The position numbers and the translations under genes are program-made. Positions 8,777-17,830 of a stretch of DNA of 64,000 nucleotides are shown here, piece after piece. The notes under the pieces are model-generated. The model was not told where the DNA came from, searched no databases, and was given only the letters and a program-made list of their open reading frames with translations. Position 1 is the first letter of the stretch, and every line of letters starts with the position of its first letter. The stretch spans positions 868,001 to 932,000 of the forward strand of contig JAWKIQ010000001.1 of the NCBI GenBank assembly GCA_041394185.1, written 5' to 3'. The DNA is from Acidimicrobiales bacterium (GTDB lineage: Bacteria > Actinomycetota > Acidimicrobiia > Acidimicrobiales > Poriferisodalaceae).

Positions 8777-11305
8777 TCAGTCGGGATCTATCACCCTGGC
8801 TAGCTCGAGGATGCGGGTGGGTGGCAGATACTGCGATGTGACCTTGGCGCCAAGGGGAGCCAGTGCGTGCTCGATCGCGTTGGTGATGGCGGCGGGAGCT
8901 CCGATCATGCCGCCCTCGCCCACGCCACGAAAGTCGTTCTCGCCCTCTGACAGGGTCTCCAGGTGATGTACCTCGATGTCGGGAATCTCGGTCGAGGTGG
9001 GTACCAGATAGTCCATGTAGGTGGTGGTCTGGATGTTGGCTTCGGCGTCGTACACAGCGCTCTCGTACAGCACGGCCCCAATGCCCTGCGCCACACCGCC
9101 CCTCACCTGGCCGTCGACGATCGCGGGGTTGATCACCGGACCGCAGTCCTCGACGACGATGTATCGGGGTATCGCGACACGGCCGGTGTCGAGGTCTACA
9201 TCGACCACGCACACGTGGGTCGCACACGACCAGCCGCCGTCGCCCTTGCCGGTATAGGACTGGGCGTGGGCGAACGCTTCCCCATCGTCGGCTTCCACGG
9301 CGGCCGCCACTTCGCCGTAGGTCAGGCCCCTCGACGGCACACCGGCAACGTGGATGTTCCCGTCGACGATGTCGATGTCGTCAACCGATGCTTCGAGCAT
9401 TTCGGCTGCCTTCTGGGCGACCTGGCGCCTGACCTCTCGGGCCGCGAACTTGACGGCACCTCCGCCGATCGGCCCACCCCTCGAACCACCGGTGCCCAGC
9501 AACGAGAACGGTGTTCGGTCGGTGTCTCCCCACACGACCTCGACATCGTCCAGGCCCACGCCGAGCTCGTCTGCGACGACCTGCGCGTAGGTGGTCTGGT
9601 GGCTCTGGCCGTGGGGCATCTGGGGTGTGAACACCACGATGGATCCGTCGGAGCGCACGACGGTGCGGGCGGTCTCGACGGCCAACAAGCCCGAACCGGG
9701 GTTGATCAGGTCGGTGTATTCGGGCGGCCCCGGAGCGGCCTCGTGATAGCAGGCCAGGCCCACACCCACGCGGCGCCCCTCGGCCTGGGCCTTGCGCTTC
9801 ATCGCGGCGATCTCGTCGCCGTCTATGAGTTCGAGCGCCCGCTGCAGGGTGGCCCTGGTCGACATGGTGACGTCGAGCGACGGGCCGGTGATCATCTTGG
9901 TGGGCATGTGTTCGGGCCCGAACATGTTCTTCAGCCGCAATTCGGCGGGTGACATGCCCAGCTCGCGCGCCACCACGTCGATGATGCGCTCTCGCGCCCA
10001 GGTCTCGTTGGCCCACGGCCCGCGGTACGCGACATAGCGTCCCTTGTTGGTGGCCACCACCCGGGTACGCATACGGAACGCCTCGAAGCGATAGGCCCCG
10101 GGAAACATCAACTTCATGATGCGCGTGAAGAAGGCCGCCGAGATCGGGAAGGCCGGGTAGGCGCCCTGGTCGAGAACCAGGTCGACCGAAAGTCCACGCA
10201 TGGTGCCGTCGTCATCGACCGCCACCGAGATCTGGATGTCTTCTTCGCGGGCCTGGCCGCCATCGACGAGGTTCTCGCTGCGGTCCTCTATCCACTTGAC
10301 CGATCGACCCAACTCGATGGCGGCCGCTGCGACGGCGATGTCTTCGCGCGAAACTGCGCCCTTGGAGCCGAAACCGCCGCCGATGTCCTGGGCCACCACG
10401 GTCGGGAAGTCGGCCTGGCCCAACAGCCCCAGGCCCATTCGGTTCATCTGGCCGATGAGCGAAGGGTCGCGCCTGATCTGGTGGATGGCACCGGTGTTGT
10501 CGGACGCGCCGAGCGCCTCGGCGTTGTCGCTGGTGAAGCGCTTTGCGGCTTCGACGAAGGCCGTGCGCCGTTGCTTGTTCGACGCCAGGCCACGCAGCGA
10601 GCTGCGAAGCGTCTCGCGGCCGGTCAACGCCGCGATGGCCCACCGCAGCAGGTGGCTGCTTTGAGTGGCGCTGTGAACCGTGAGGTGTCGGGTGATCGGA
10701 TCGACTTCGACAACCGTTCCGCGGGGTTCCATCGGTTGGTTCGACTGGCGATGCGAGCTGAAGCGCTCGGTGATCACCCTGTCGGCGGCGGCGAACACGG
10801 AGTCGACCTCGCCGAAGGTGTCGACGTTGTCGTACAGGACGTTGCCGTCGGCTCGCTCCCATATCTTCTCGGAATCAGATCTCAGGGCCGTGGCCATGTC
10901 GGGCACGGCCTGCAATGCCTCGTACTCGACCTCGACCAGCTCGGCGGCGTCCTCGGCCTGGGCCCTGGAGGCCGCAACCACCAGCGCCACCGGGTCGCCG
11001 ACCATGCGGACCTTGTCGGCACACATGGCAGCAACGAGGGGCGTGTACAGGTGCGGCAGCATCGTCACGGGCGGCATCGGGTAGGTGGCGGCGTTGATCT
11101 CGGCGCCGGTGAACACCCTGACCACGCCCGCGCCGCGCCTGGCGGCCTCGACATCTATCGACACGATGTGCGCGTGGGCCACAGGCGAGCGCACGAACAC
11201 CGCGTGAAGCACGCCTGGCGGGTTGATGTCGCCGACATAGCGGCCCGCGCCGCGCAATAGCCGGTCGTCTTCCACACGGTGGACGCTTTGTCCGACGAAC
11301 CTCAT
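8777..11305 (-). CDS. Molybdenum hydroxylase large subunit (xanthine dehydrogenase/CoxL family)
   Basis: The 842-residue protein starts MRFVGQSVHRVEDDRLLRG. It carries the molybdopterin-contacting QDIGGGFGSKG and, near the C-terminus, GVGEGGMIGAPAA, in which the Glu is the base that activates the metal-bound hydroxide. The active-site loop reads AYRGPWANE. Form I carbon-monoxide dehydrogenases have AYRCSFR there, so CO oxidation is unlikely; the substrate is probably an N-heterocycle, aldehyde or purine. The ATG overlaps the 2Fe-2S gene stop (ATGA), implying translational coupling. Confidence 0.92.
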   Translation of the reverse strand: MRFVGQSVHRVEDDRLLRGAGRYVGDINPPGVLHAVFVRSPVAHAHIVSIDVEAARRGAGVVRVFTGAEINAATYPMPPVTMLPHLYTPLVAAMCADKVRMVGDPVALVVAASRAQAEDAAELVEVEYEALQAVPDMATALRSDSEKIWERADGNVLYDNVDTFGEVDSVFAAADRVITERFSSHRQSNQPMEPRGTVVEVDPITRHLTVHSATQSSHLLRWAIAALTGRETLRSSLRGLASNKQRRTAFVEAAKRFTSDNAEALGASDNTGAIHQIRRDPSLIGQMNRMGLGLLGQADFPTVVAQDIGGGFGSKGAVSREDIAVAAAAIELGRSVKWIEDRSENLVDGGQAREEDIQISVAVDDDGTMRGLSVDLVLDQGAYPAFPISAAFFTRIMKLMFPGAYRFEAFRMRTRVVATNKGRYVAYRGPWANETWARERIIDVVARELGMSPAELRLKNMFGPEHMPTKMITGPSLDVTMSTRATLQRALELIDGDEIAAMKRKAQAEGRRVGVGLACYHEAAPGPPEYTDLINPGSGLLAVETARTVVRSDGSIVVFTPQMPHGQSHQTTYAQVVADELGVGLDDVEVVWGDTDRTPFSLLGTGGSRGGPIGGGAVKFAAREVRRQVAQKAAEMLEASVDDIDIVDGNIHVAGVPSRGLTYGEVAAAVEADDGEAFAHAQSYTGKGDGGWSCATHVCVVDVDLDTGRVAIPRYIVVEDCGPVINPAIVDGQVRGGVAQGIGAVLYESAVYDAEANIQTTTYMDYLVPTSTEIPDIEVHHLETLSEGENDFRGVGEGGMIGAPAAITNAIEHALAPLGAKVTSQYLPPTRILELARVIDPD

Positions 11306-11814
11306 CGGTCGTCCGCCTCCTGGTCCGCCTGGGACCCTCGCATGAGATCGATGGCCACCTGCACACCATCGACGATGGTCTGGTAGCCGGTGCAGCGGCA
11401 GATGTTGCCGCCGAGTTCCTCGCGAATCTGCTCGCGCGTCGGTGACGGATTGTCTGCCAGCATCGCAACGGCGCTGATCAGGAACCCCGGTGTGCAGAAG
11501 CCGCACTGGAAACCGTGGGCTTGGTGCATGGCCTGCTGTATCGGATGAAGCTCGCCACTGATGGGGTCGGCCAGCCCCTCGATCGTGGTGATGATGGCGC
11601 CGTCTGCCTGCACCGCCAGCATCAGGCACGATCGAACCGGCTCGCCATCTACCAGAACCGTGCAGGCCCCACAAACGCCGTGTTCGCAACCCACGTGGGT
11701 GCCGGTCAGACCCATCTGGTCGCGCAGCGTGTCGACCAGTGACGTGCGTGAATCGACGGCCAGGGTGGCAGGCATCGAGTTGACCATCATGGTGATGTTG
11801 TGGTGTGCCGTCAT
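11302..11814 (-). CDS. Molybdenum hydroxylase 2Fe-2S subunit
   Basis: The 170-residue subunit carries both iron-sulfur clusters of the family. The plant-ferredoxin-type set is GCEHGVCGACTVL plus the cysteine in VRSC. The second, all-helical set is QCGFCTPG and CRCTGY. It passes electrons from the molybdenum subunit to FAD. Both ends overlap neighbours by ATGA (11811-11814 with the FAD subunit and 11302-11305 with the large subunit). Confidence 0.94.
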   Translation of the reverse strand: MTAHHNITMMVNSMPATLAVDSRTSLVDTLRDQMGLTGTHVGCEHGVCGACTVLVDGEPVRSCLMLAVQADGAIITTIEGLADPISGELHPIQQAMHQAHGFQCGFCTPGFLISAVAMLADNPSPTREQIREELGGNICRCTGYQTIVDGVQVAIDLMRGSQADQEADDR

Positions 11815-12692
11815 TGCGACCTTCCTGCGATCGGTGCCGAGCGGTGGGCGTCGGCCAGCCCTCGTTCGGCCAGCACAGCTGCAAGGTGGCGTCTGTAGGA
11901 GGCGCTGCCGTGAATGTCTGCCGTCGGGTTCAGTTCTTCGGCTGCGGCCTCGCCTGCGGCAGCGAACGCATCGTGGCCTGGCGACTTGCCCTTGAGAGCG
12001 TCCTCGGCCGCCATCGAGCGCGCCGGCTTGTCGGATGCGCCGAAATAGACCAGGCGGGCGTCGGCGATGTGGCCATCTTCGATTCCGATCCAGCACACCA
12101 AGCCCAGAACCGCATAGTCGCCGCCGCGCCTGGCCACCTCCACCACGGTGCCATACCGACCTTCGGGCCATGCCGGGAAGGTGGCTCGCGTCAGCAGCTC
12201 GTCGGGGGCCAGAGAGCTCTGCAGGTAGCTCTGGAAGAGCTCGGCGGCGGCGATGTCGCGGGCGCCCCGCGTGGACACGGCTGTGACCCTGGCCCCGCAG
12301 GCGACGGCCACGGCGGGCAACTCGGCCGCAGGATCGGCATGGGCGAGACTGCCGCACACCGTGCCCCGCGTGCGGATCGCCCGATGACCTATCTGCGGCG
12401 TGGCCGCAGCCAGCAGGGGAGCGCAGCGGGCGACCAGATCGCTGGTCTCGGCCTGGCGGTGGGTCACCAGCGCCCCGATCCTGAGCGATCCGTCTGGTTC
12501 TTGGGCCAGCGACTGGAGAACCCCTATGTCGCCGATGTCGACCAGATGAGCCGGTCGGCTGAGACGCAACGCCATCAGGGGCAGCAGGCTCTGGCCACCG
12601 GCGATGACCTTGGCGTCGTCGAGGGTGGCCAGCAGATCGAGCGCCTCATCCAGTGTCGACGGCCTGTGGTACTCGAACGGTGGAGCTTTCAC
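11811..12692 (-). CDS. Molybdenum hydroxylase FAD-binding subunit (CoxM family)
   Basis: About 293 residues from the GTG at 12692 (MKAPPFEYHRPSTLDEAL). FAD-binding motifs are AGGQSLLPLM near residue 35 and TRGTVCGSLAHADPAAE near residue 105, both typical of CoxM/XdhB proteins. It accepts electrons from the 2Fe-2S subunit and passes them on. It is first in a three-gene operon ordered FAD, 2Fe-2S, Mo. The open frame extends far upstream, but the GTG with a TACCTT box 8 bases before it matches the family N-terminus. Confidence 0.92.
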   Translation of the reverse strand: MKAPPFEYHRPSTLDEALDLLATLDDAKVIAGGQSLLPLMALRLSRPAHLVDIGDIGVLQSLAQEPDGSLRIGALVTHRQAETSDLVARCAPLLAAATPQIGHRAIRTRGTVCGSLAHADPAAELPAVAVACGARVTAVSTRGARDIAAAELFQSYLQSSLAPDELLTRATFPAWPEGRYGTVVEVARRGGDYAVLGLVCWIGIEDGHIADARLVYFGASDKPARSMAAEDALKGKSPGHDAFAAAGEAAAEELNPTADIHGSASYRRHLAAVLAERGLADAHRSAPIAGRSQ

Positions 12693-12700
12693 ACCTGGCG

Positions 12701-12706
12701 AAGGTA
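12701..12706 (-). promoter_or_regulatory. Putative leaderless -10 box of the first molybdenum hydroxylase operon
   Basis: TACCTT on the minus strand, 8 bases before the GTG at 12692. Confidence 0.35.
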
Positions 12707-12776
12707 TCTCAGAGCCGAGCCCACAGCGTGTCCATCGGCCCTGGTCGAGTTGGGCGGTGTCGGCCAGGCTTCCCCT

Positions 12777-13511
12777 ATGGGCCACGATTCGCGAATTGAC
12801 GGTGGCGGCATCGACCTCGTTGGTGTGTCGAAGCGATACGAGGTCGGCGAGACCACGGTGACAGCGCTCGACGATCTGTCTTTGAAGATCGCTCCGGGCG
12901 AATTCGTCGTGATCTTGGGACCCTCGGGCTGCGGAAAGACCACGCTGCTGAACCTGGTAGGGGCCCTGGACACCCCCACAGCGGGTTCGATAGCGGTTGC
13001 CGGCGAACGTATAGATGGTGCGTCTAAGGCGGTGCGTGCCAGGGTGCGCCGGCATGGTGTCAGCTTCGTCTTCCAGTCGTTCAACCTGTTCGCGGGACTC
13101 ACCGCCATCGAGAACGTGCGTTTCGGCGCCGACGCAGCACGGGCCGACGATCCGGTGGGACGATCCAAGGCGGCGCTGGCCGAGGTGGGCCTGGGCGAGC
13201 GGGCCGATCATTTCCCGCACCAGCTGTCGGGTGGCGAGCAGCAGAGGGTGGCGATCGCCAGAGCTCTGGCCACAGGCAACCCGATCTTGCTGGCCGACGA
13301 GCCGACGGGCGAACTCGACTTCCGCACCGGAGTGCAGATCTTGGAGGTGCTGGTGACGCAAGCCCGACAGGGCATGACCGTGCTGCTGGTGACACACAAC
13401 CGCGAGATATCGCGGATAGCGGACCGCGTCGTCGAGCTGTCGTCGGGCCGTTTGGTCGGCGACGGCCCGCCCGAGGGCGGCCGGGCCTCGATAGGTGAGC
13501 TCCGGTGGTGA
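12777..13511 (+). CDS. ABC transporter ATP-binding protein (LolD/MacB type)
   Basis: The 244-residue ATPase has Walker A GPSGCGKTT near residue 45, signature LSGGEQQR, Walker B ILLADEPTGELD and switch histidine VTHNR. The EPTGELD form is typical of the LolD/MacB/FtsE group, which work with FtsX-type permeases. The ATG at 12777 gives the usual family length; upstream in-frame codons overlap the divergent CoxM-like gene. The stop overlaps the permease start, so both are one transcription unit. Confidence 0.93.
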   Translation: MGHDSRIDGGGIDLVGVSKRYEVGETTVTALDDLSLKIAPGEFVVILGPSGCGKTTLLNLVGALDTPTAGSIAVAGERIDGASKAVRARVRRHGVSFVFQSFNLFAGLTAIENVRFGADAARADDPVGRSKAALAEVGLGERADHFPHQLSGGEQQRVAIARALATGNPILLADEPTGELDFRTGVQILEVLVTQARQGMTVLLVTHNREISRIADRVVELSSGRLVGDGPPEGGRASIGELRW

Positions 13512-15970
13512 GGCGCCCCGCCCCTTCCGGTCGGCTGTGGTTGGGTTGGGTCTGGCGCGACCTTCGAAGCCAGTGGGTGGCGGTGGTCGCCATCGGTTTC
13601 GTGCTGGCCATCGGCGCCGGCGTGTACTCGGGGTTGGGCAGCACCGCCACGTGGCTGCGGACGTCGTACGACCACAGCTTCGACGAGTTGTCGATACACG
13701 ACATCCGCTTCGAGCTGAGCCCTGGCACCTTCACCGATCAGGGCCAGCTGCGCGAGGCGGTCGAATCGGCTTCGCAGGGTGTGGCGCTGTCGGTCGCCGA
13801 ACGTCTGGTCGTCGACAGCCAGGTCGACACGGTCGGGGCTACATCCGACGGGGGAACCCTGGTGGTGGCCAGGCTGGTGGGGATGGACCTGACGGGGTCG
13901 GTGGGGGTCGACGACCTGTGGCTGCGTGATGGCTCGGCGGCTGCGGGGGCCGTGGTCGAGGCCAAGTTCGCCGACGCGGCCGGCATCGATGCGACCGGCA
14001 CGTTGTTGGCCGCCGGCGGAGCCAGCATCGAGTACTCGGGCACCGGCCTGATTCCGGAAGACTTCTACTACGAGGGTCCGCCCGGAAGCTTGTTGTCGTT
14101 GGGCGAGCTCGCCCCGGTGTACGTCGAGCTGGGTGCCCTGCAGCGAATAGTCGATCGGCCGGGGCAGGTGAACGACGTCGTCGTTCACGTTGGCGCCGGC
14201 GAGGCGGCGAGCCCGGGCGATGTGACCGCCCTGGCAGACCGGATCGCCTCGGCCCTCGACGAAGAGGGTCTCAGCTACACGCGAACGGTCGGCGACGACG
14301 AGTACGCGGTGCGGATCCTCTACGACGACATCGAGTCCGATCAGAAGGTCTTCACCATGGTGTCGGCGTTGATCTTGGGGGCTGCAGCGCTGGCAGCGTT
14401 CAACCTGATCAACCGGATCGTCGAGTCGCAGCGGCGTGAGATCGGAATCGGCATGGCCCTGGGTGTCGATCGCAGGCGCCTGGCCGTGCGCCCGATGGCC
14501 GTCGGGGCCGAGGTAGCACTGGTGGGTGTGGTGGGTGGTGTGGGGGTGGGGTATGCAATCGGGTCGGCAATGAGAGGGGTGTTCGATTCGTTCCTGCCGC
14601 TGCCCGTCTACCTGACGCCGTTCCAGGCCGGTGTGTACCTGCGGGCCGCTGTGTTGGCGGTTGTGCTGCCCCTGCTGGCGGCGGCGATACCGGTGCGAAG
14701 GGCGTTGGCGGTCGAACCGATCCAGGCAATCCGAATGGGGCACCTGGCAGCGCGCCAGAGCCGGCTGGGAGACTGGACGGCCAAACTGCGGCTGCCCGGC
14801 TCGACGTTTGCGGTGATGCCGGTGCGCAACCTGGTGCGGGCGCCCAGACGAACCGTGCTGACCGCCCTGGGGGTGGGGGCGGCGGTTACCACCCTGGTCG
14901 CGGTATTCGGGCTGCTCGACAGCTTCAACCGCACCATCGACCAGGTGGGCGACGAACTGACCGGCGGCCAAGCCGAGCGAGTCGTGGTGCAACTGGACAC
15001 CTTCCACCGCGTCGACGACCCGGTCGTGACCGCCATCGAGGACGCGACGTCGGTCGACGTTGCCGAGCCCGGTCTGCGCTTCCCGGCCATGGTCTCGGTG
15101 CCAGGCGACGACGGCGAACCCCTGGCCCTGCTGGTGGATCTGATCGACCCTGTCGACGGAACCTGGACTCCAACGATCATCGCCGGAGACGCCCGCGACG
15201 GCGATGACGCAAACGGCGGTTTGATTTTGGCGGACAAGGCCGCAAGGGATCTGGGGGTGGGGGTAGGCGACACGGTGGCGCTTGGCCACCCGGTGGCAGG
15301 GCCCGACGGTTTCGGTCTAGAGACCTCGCAGGTCGAGGTGACAGCGATCCACGCCAACCCGGTGCGGACATTCGCCTACATGCCGTTGACCGAGGCTCGG
15401 CGGTTCGGCCTGGACGGACTGACCAATGTCGTCAACGCCTATCCCGCCGACGGCTCGACCTGGTCCGACGTACAACGCGAGCTGTTCGGTCAGCCCGGTG
15501 TCGCCAGCATTCAGGGCATGTCGCGCCTGGGCGAGTCGTTCGACGAGTACCTGCAACAGTTCATCGGCGTGTTGTTCATCGCCGCCGGCGCTGTGCTGGT
15601 GCTGGCGCTTCTGATCGCTTTCAACTCTTCGCGGATCACCGTCGACGAGCGCAGGCGCGAGCACGCGACCATGCAGGCCTTCGGCCTTCCCGCCTCGACG
15701 GTGCTGGCAGGGGTGGTGAAAGAAAGCATCCTCATCGGCGTGCTGGCAACCGTGATCGGCACAGCGGCGGGATTCGGCTTCCTCAGGTGGATGGTCGACA
15801 ACCTGGTCGAAACCACGGTGCCCGAGTTGCTGATGACAGCGACCCTGTCGGTTTCAACGATGGTGACCGCAGCGGTGGTTGGTGTGCTGGCCATGGCGGT
15901 GGCTCCGCTGTTCTTGGCCAGACGGCTGGTCAAGATGAACATCCCCGACACGCTGCGAGTCATGGAATAG
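13505..15970 (+). CDS. FtsX-family ABC transporter permease
   Basis: The 821-residue permease has an N-terminal membrane segment (VAVVAIGFVLAIGAGVYSG), a long extracytoplasmic domain, and two FtsX blocks: four membrane segments around residues 280-400 and three around 680-800. It starts with GTG inside the ATPase gene's stop region. With the ATPase it forms a mechanotransmission or lipoprotein/peptide-export type complex rather than an importer, as no binding protein is present. Substrate unknown. Confidence 0.9.
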   Translation: MVRRPAPSGRLWLGWVWRDLRSQWVAVVAIGFVLAIGAGVYSGLGSTATWLRTSYDHSFDELSIHDIRFELSPGTFTDQGQLREAVESASQGVALSVAERLVVDSQVDTVGATSDGGTLVVARLVGMDLTGSVGVDDLWLRDGSAAAGAVVEAKFADAAGIDATGTLLAAGGASIEYSGTGLIPEDFYYEGPPGSLLSLGELAPVYVELGALQRIVDRPGQVNDVVVHVGAGEAASPGDVTALADRIASALDEEGLSYTRTVGDDEYAVRILYDDIESDQKVFTMVSALILGAAALAAFNLINRIVESQRREIGIGMALGVDRRRLAVRPMAVGAEVALVGVVGGVGVGYAIGSAMRGVFDSFLPLPVYLTPFQAGVYLRAAVLAVVLPLLAAAIPVRRALAVEPIQAIRMGHLAARQSRLGDWTAKLRLPGSTFAVMPVRNLVRAPRRTVLTALGVGAAVTTLVAVFGLLDSFNRTIDQVGDELTGGQAERVVVQLDTFHRVDDPVVTAIEDATSVDVAEPGLRFPAMVSVPGDDGEPLALLVDLIDPVDGTWTPTIIAGDARDGDDANGGLILADKAARDLGVGVGDTVALGHPVAGPDGFGLETSQVEVTAIHANPVRTFAYMPLTEARRFGLDGLTNVVNAYPADGSTWSDVQRELFGQPGVASIQGMSRLGESFDEYLQQFIGVLFIAAGAVLVLALLIAFNSSRITVDERRREHATMQAFGLPASTVLAGVVKESILIGVLATVIGTAAGFGFLRWMVDNLVETTVPELLMTATLSVSTMVTAAVVGVLAMAVAPLFLARRLVKMNIPDTLRVME

Positions 15971-15973
15971 CCG

Positions 15974-15979
15974 TATTGT
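15974..15979 (+). promoter_or_regulatory. Putative leaderless -10 box of the mscS-like gene
   Basis: TATTGT lies 7 bases before the GTG at 15987, just after the permease stop codon. Confidence 0.4.
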
Positions 15980-15986
15980 CGGCGCA

Positions 15987-16844
15987 GTGTTAGCCGTGTC
16001 AGCAAAGGTCATAGCCGAAGACGCCATCTTCGTGGTCGCCGTGATGGTGGTGACCATCGTCGTCGGCCGGTTCGTGCGCATCGTGGTTGGCGCGGTGCTG
16101 CGGCGGCTGGCGTCGCGCAGCCTGCTCGGCGCCTATTCGACCTGGCGGGTGCGTGTGCCTAGGCTGGTGGCCGAGTCGATTCCGGTAGCCGAACTGCGGC
16201 GTCAACACAGGGTCAATGCCACTGCCGCCATGATCACCCGGCTGGTCAAGGTGGGTTTGTGGCTGATCGCCGTGATCGTCGTCCTCCAGCGCCTCGAGGT
16301 CGACGTCATCATCGCCGTATCCGGCGCCGGTTTCCTGGGTGCGGCCATCGCCATCGGCGCCCAGAACTCGGTGCACGACTACATGAACGGGTTGCACATC
16401 CTGCTCGAGGATCGCTTCGGCGAGGGCGACACCGTGCAATTGACCACCGACATGGGCGAGACGGTCGAGGGGGTCGTAACCCGCCTGGGTGCCTTTGCGA
16501 CACGCATCGACAACGAAGACGGTTCGTTTCACATCGCCAACCGGCGTGCCTTCCAGGTGCGCAACCTGTCTCAGCGTGGCCACCAGCGCCAGTTCGACGT
16601 ACACGTCGAGCGGGTGTTCGACACCGACGGCGAAGCGCGCGCCGCCGTGACCGCTGCCATCGCCAAGGCCGTCGCCGAGTCGTTGGGCGCAACCGACCTG
16701 GGCGTTGTCGTCGACGCAGCCAACGTCGAGTCGGTTCGTCGAGGCCGCTCGACGCTTCGGGTCACCTGCCGATTCAGTCGTGCGGTCACCGACGAGCAAC
16801 TGGGCCTGATCGGCTCGAACCTGGGCACTTCGCTGGGCTCGTGA
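15987..16844 (+). CDS. Small-conductance mechanosensitive channel (MscS family)
   Basis: The 285-residue protein has two or three hydrophobic segments. The pore-lining helix is AVSGAGFLGAAIAIGAQ, followed by NSVHDYMNGLHILLEDRF, and then the beta domain with GDTVQL and GVVTRLGAFATRI. These are the standard MscS features. It opens under membrane tension to release solutes on osmotic downshock. Family-typical length. Confidence 0.92.
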   Translation: MLAVSAKVIAEDAIFVVAVMVVTIVVGRFVRIVVGAVLRRLASRSLLGAYSTWRVRVPRLVAESIPVAELRRQHRVNATAAMITRLVKVGLWLIAVIVVLQRLEVDVIIAVSGAGFLGAAIAIGAQNSVHDYMNGLHILLEDRFGEGDTVQLTTDMGETVEGVVTRLGAFATRIDNEDGSFHIANRRAFQVRNLSQRGHQRQFDVHVERVFDTDGEARAAVTAAIAKAVAESLGATDLGVVVDAANVESVRRGRSTLRVTCRFSRAVTDEQLGLIGSNLGTSLGS

Positions 16845-16847
16845 CCG

Positions 16848-16928
16848 GACGCGGCCTCCTCTAGAGGCGCTGTTGATGCGGCCTCCTCTAGAGGCAATGT
16901 GGACGCGGCCTCCTCTAGAGGCCTTCTG
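16848..16928. repeat. Three 27-bp tandem repeats with a palindromic core
   Basis: The 18-base core gcggcctcctctagaggc occurs at 16851-16868, 16878-16895 and 16905-16922, period 27. Each core contains the perfect palindrome CCTCTAGAGG. The array lies between the convergent mscS-like and crotonase genes, and the third copy spans the crotonase stop codon. Because 27 is a multiple of three, the TAG stop recurs in phase in each copy. A bidirectional terminator or a slippage-born duplication are both possible. Confidence 0.8.
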
Positions 16929-17763
16929 CCAGGGGGTTCAGGTCGGGGAAGTCGGCCTCGCGGCCCTCGACCTTGGCCGCGAACGCCTCGGCCATGTCAT
17001 CGGTGTCGAACATGGCGGCATTCCAGTTGGCGATGTATTCGAGGCTGTCGGCCACCGAATGGTCGCGAGTGAAGTTCATGGTCTGCTTCGTGCCCCACAC
17101 CGCCATCGGACTCTTCGACGCGATCTCGGCTGCAACACCCATCACCGCGTCCAGCATGGTGGCGTGGTCGGGATAGACGGCGTTGACGAACCCGGCGGCC
17201 AGCGCCTCGGCGGCCGACCACCGCCTGCCGGTATAGGCCAGCTCCCTGACGATGCCCTCGGCAACCAGCTTCGGCATCCTCTGCAGGGTGCCGACGTCGG
17301 CGGTCATGGCGATGTTGATCTCCTGAATCGAGAAATACGCCGACTCGTCGGCATAACGCATGTCGGCGGCCGACACCATGTCTATTCCGCCGCCGATGCA
17401 TGCACCCTGGATGGCGCACAGCACCGGCATGCGGGCCCGTTCGAGCGCGGTGAACGAGTCCTGCAGCTTCAGCGCCATGCTGCGAAAGCCCTCGTTGCGG
17501 CGGCTGCGATGGCCCCTCGATTTTGCGTTGGTTCCGACGGTCTCGTTCCCGGCGAACACCTCCAGATCCATCCCCGAACAGAAGTGCTTGCCCTCGGCAG
17601 ACAACACCATCGCCCGCACCGAACCCGACGCCGACAGCTCGTCCACTATCTGGGGAAGCTCTCGCCAGAATGCGGCGATCATCGAGTTGGCCCGGTCGGG
17701 TCGGTTCATCTTCACATGGCCGACCTTGTCGACAATCTCGAGGTCGAAGCACTCATATCCCAT
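16915..17763 (-). CDS. Enoyl-CoA hydratase/isomerase, dienoyl-CoA isomerase (ECH1)-like
   Basis: The 282-residue crotonase starts MGYECFDLEIVDKVGHV. It has the acyl-CoA loop HFCSGMDLE, the oxyanion segment GACIGGGIDMVSAADMR and then IQEINIAMTADVGTLQR. The last segment closely resembles the ECH1 family (delta-3,5-delta-2,4-dienoyl-CoA isomerase), which moves double bonds during oxidation of unsaturated fatty acids. The start is supported by a TAGAGT box 7 bases upstream; a longer frame to 17820 exists but adds a non-homologous, charged stretch. Confidence 0.88.
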   Translation of the reverse strand: MGYECFDLEIVDKVGHVKMNRPDRANSMIAAFWRELPQIVDELSASGSVRAMVLSAEGKHFCSGMDLEVFAGNETVGTNAKSRGHRSRRNEGFRSMALKLQDSFTALERARMPVLCAIQGACIGGGIDMVSAADMRYADESAYFSIQEINIAMTADVGTLQRMPKLVAEGIVRELAYTGRRWSAAEALAAGFVNAVYPDHATMLDAVMGVAAEIASKSPMAVWGTKQTMNFTRDHSVADSLEYIANWNAAMFDTDDMAEAFAAKVEGREADFPDLNPLAEGL

Positions 17764-17770
17764 GTGGGCA

Positions 17771-17776
17771 ACTCTA
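17771..17776 (-). promoter_or_regulatory. Putative leaderless -10 box of the ECH1-like gene
   Basis: TAGAGT on the minus strand, 7 bases before the ATG at 17763. Confidence 0.4.
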
Positions 17777-17830
17777 GAGCTGTCGGCGCGGCCACCTTCC
17801 TCCCGACGGTTGTTGGGCACCTGCCGGTGC

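Noticed and set aside
8777..11305. Aerobic carbon-monoxide dehydrogenase (CoxMSL)
   Set aside because: The large subunit has AYRGPWANE at the active-site loop, not the AYRCSFR of form I enzymes; the second operon has AYRAPGAPI. Subunit composition alone does not show CO oxidation.
16848..16928. Short CRISPR array
   Set aside because: The units repeat every 27 bases with 9-base non-core parts too short for spacers, there is no leader or cas gene, and one unit lies in coding sequence.
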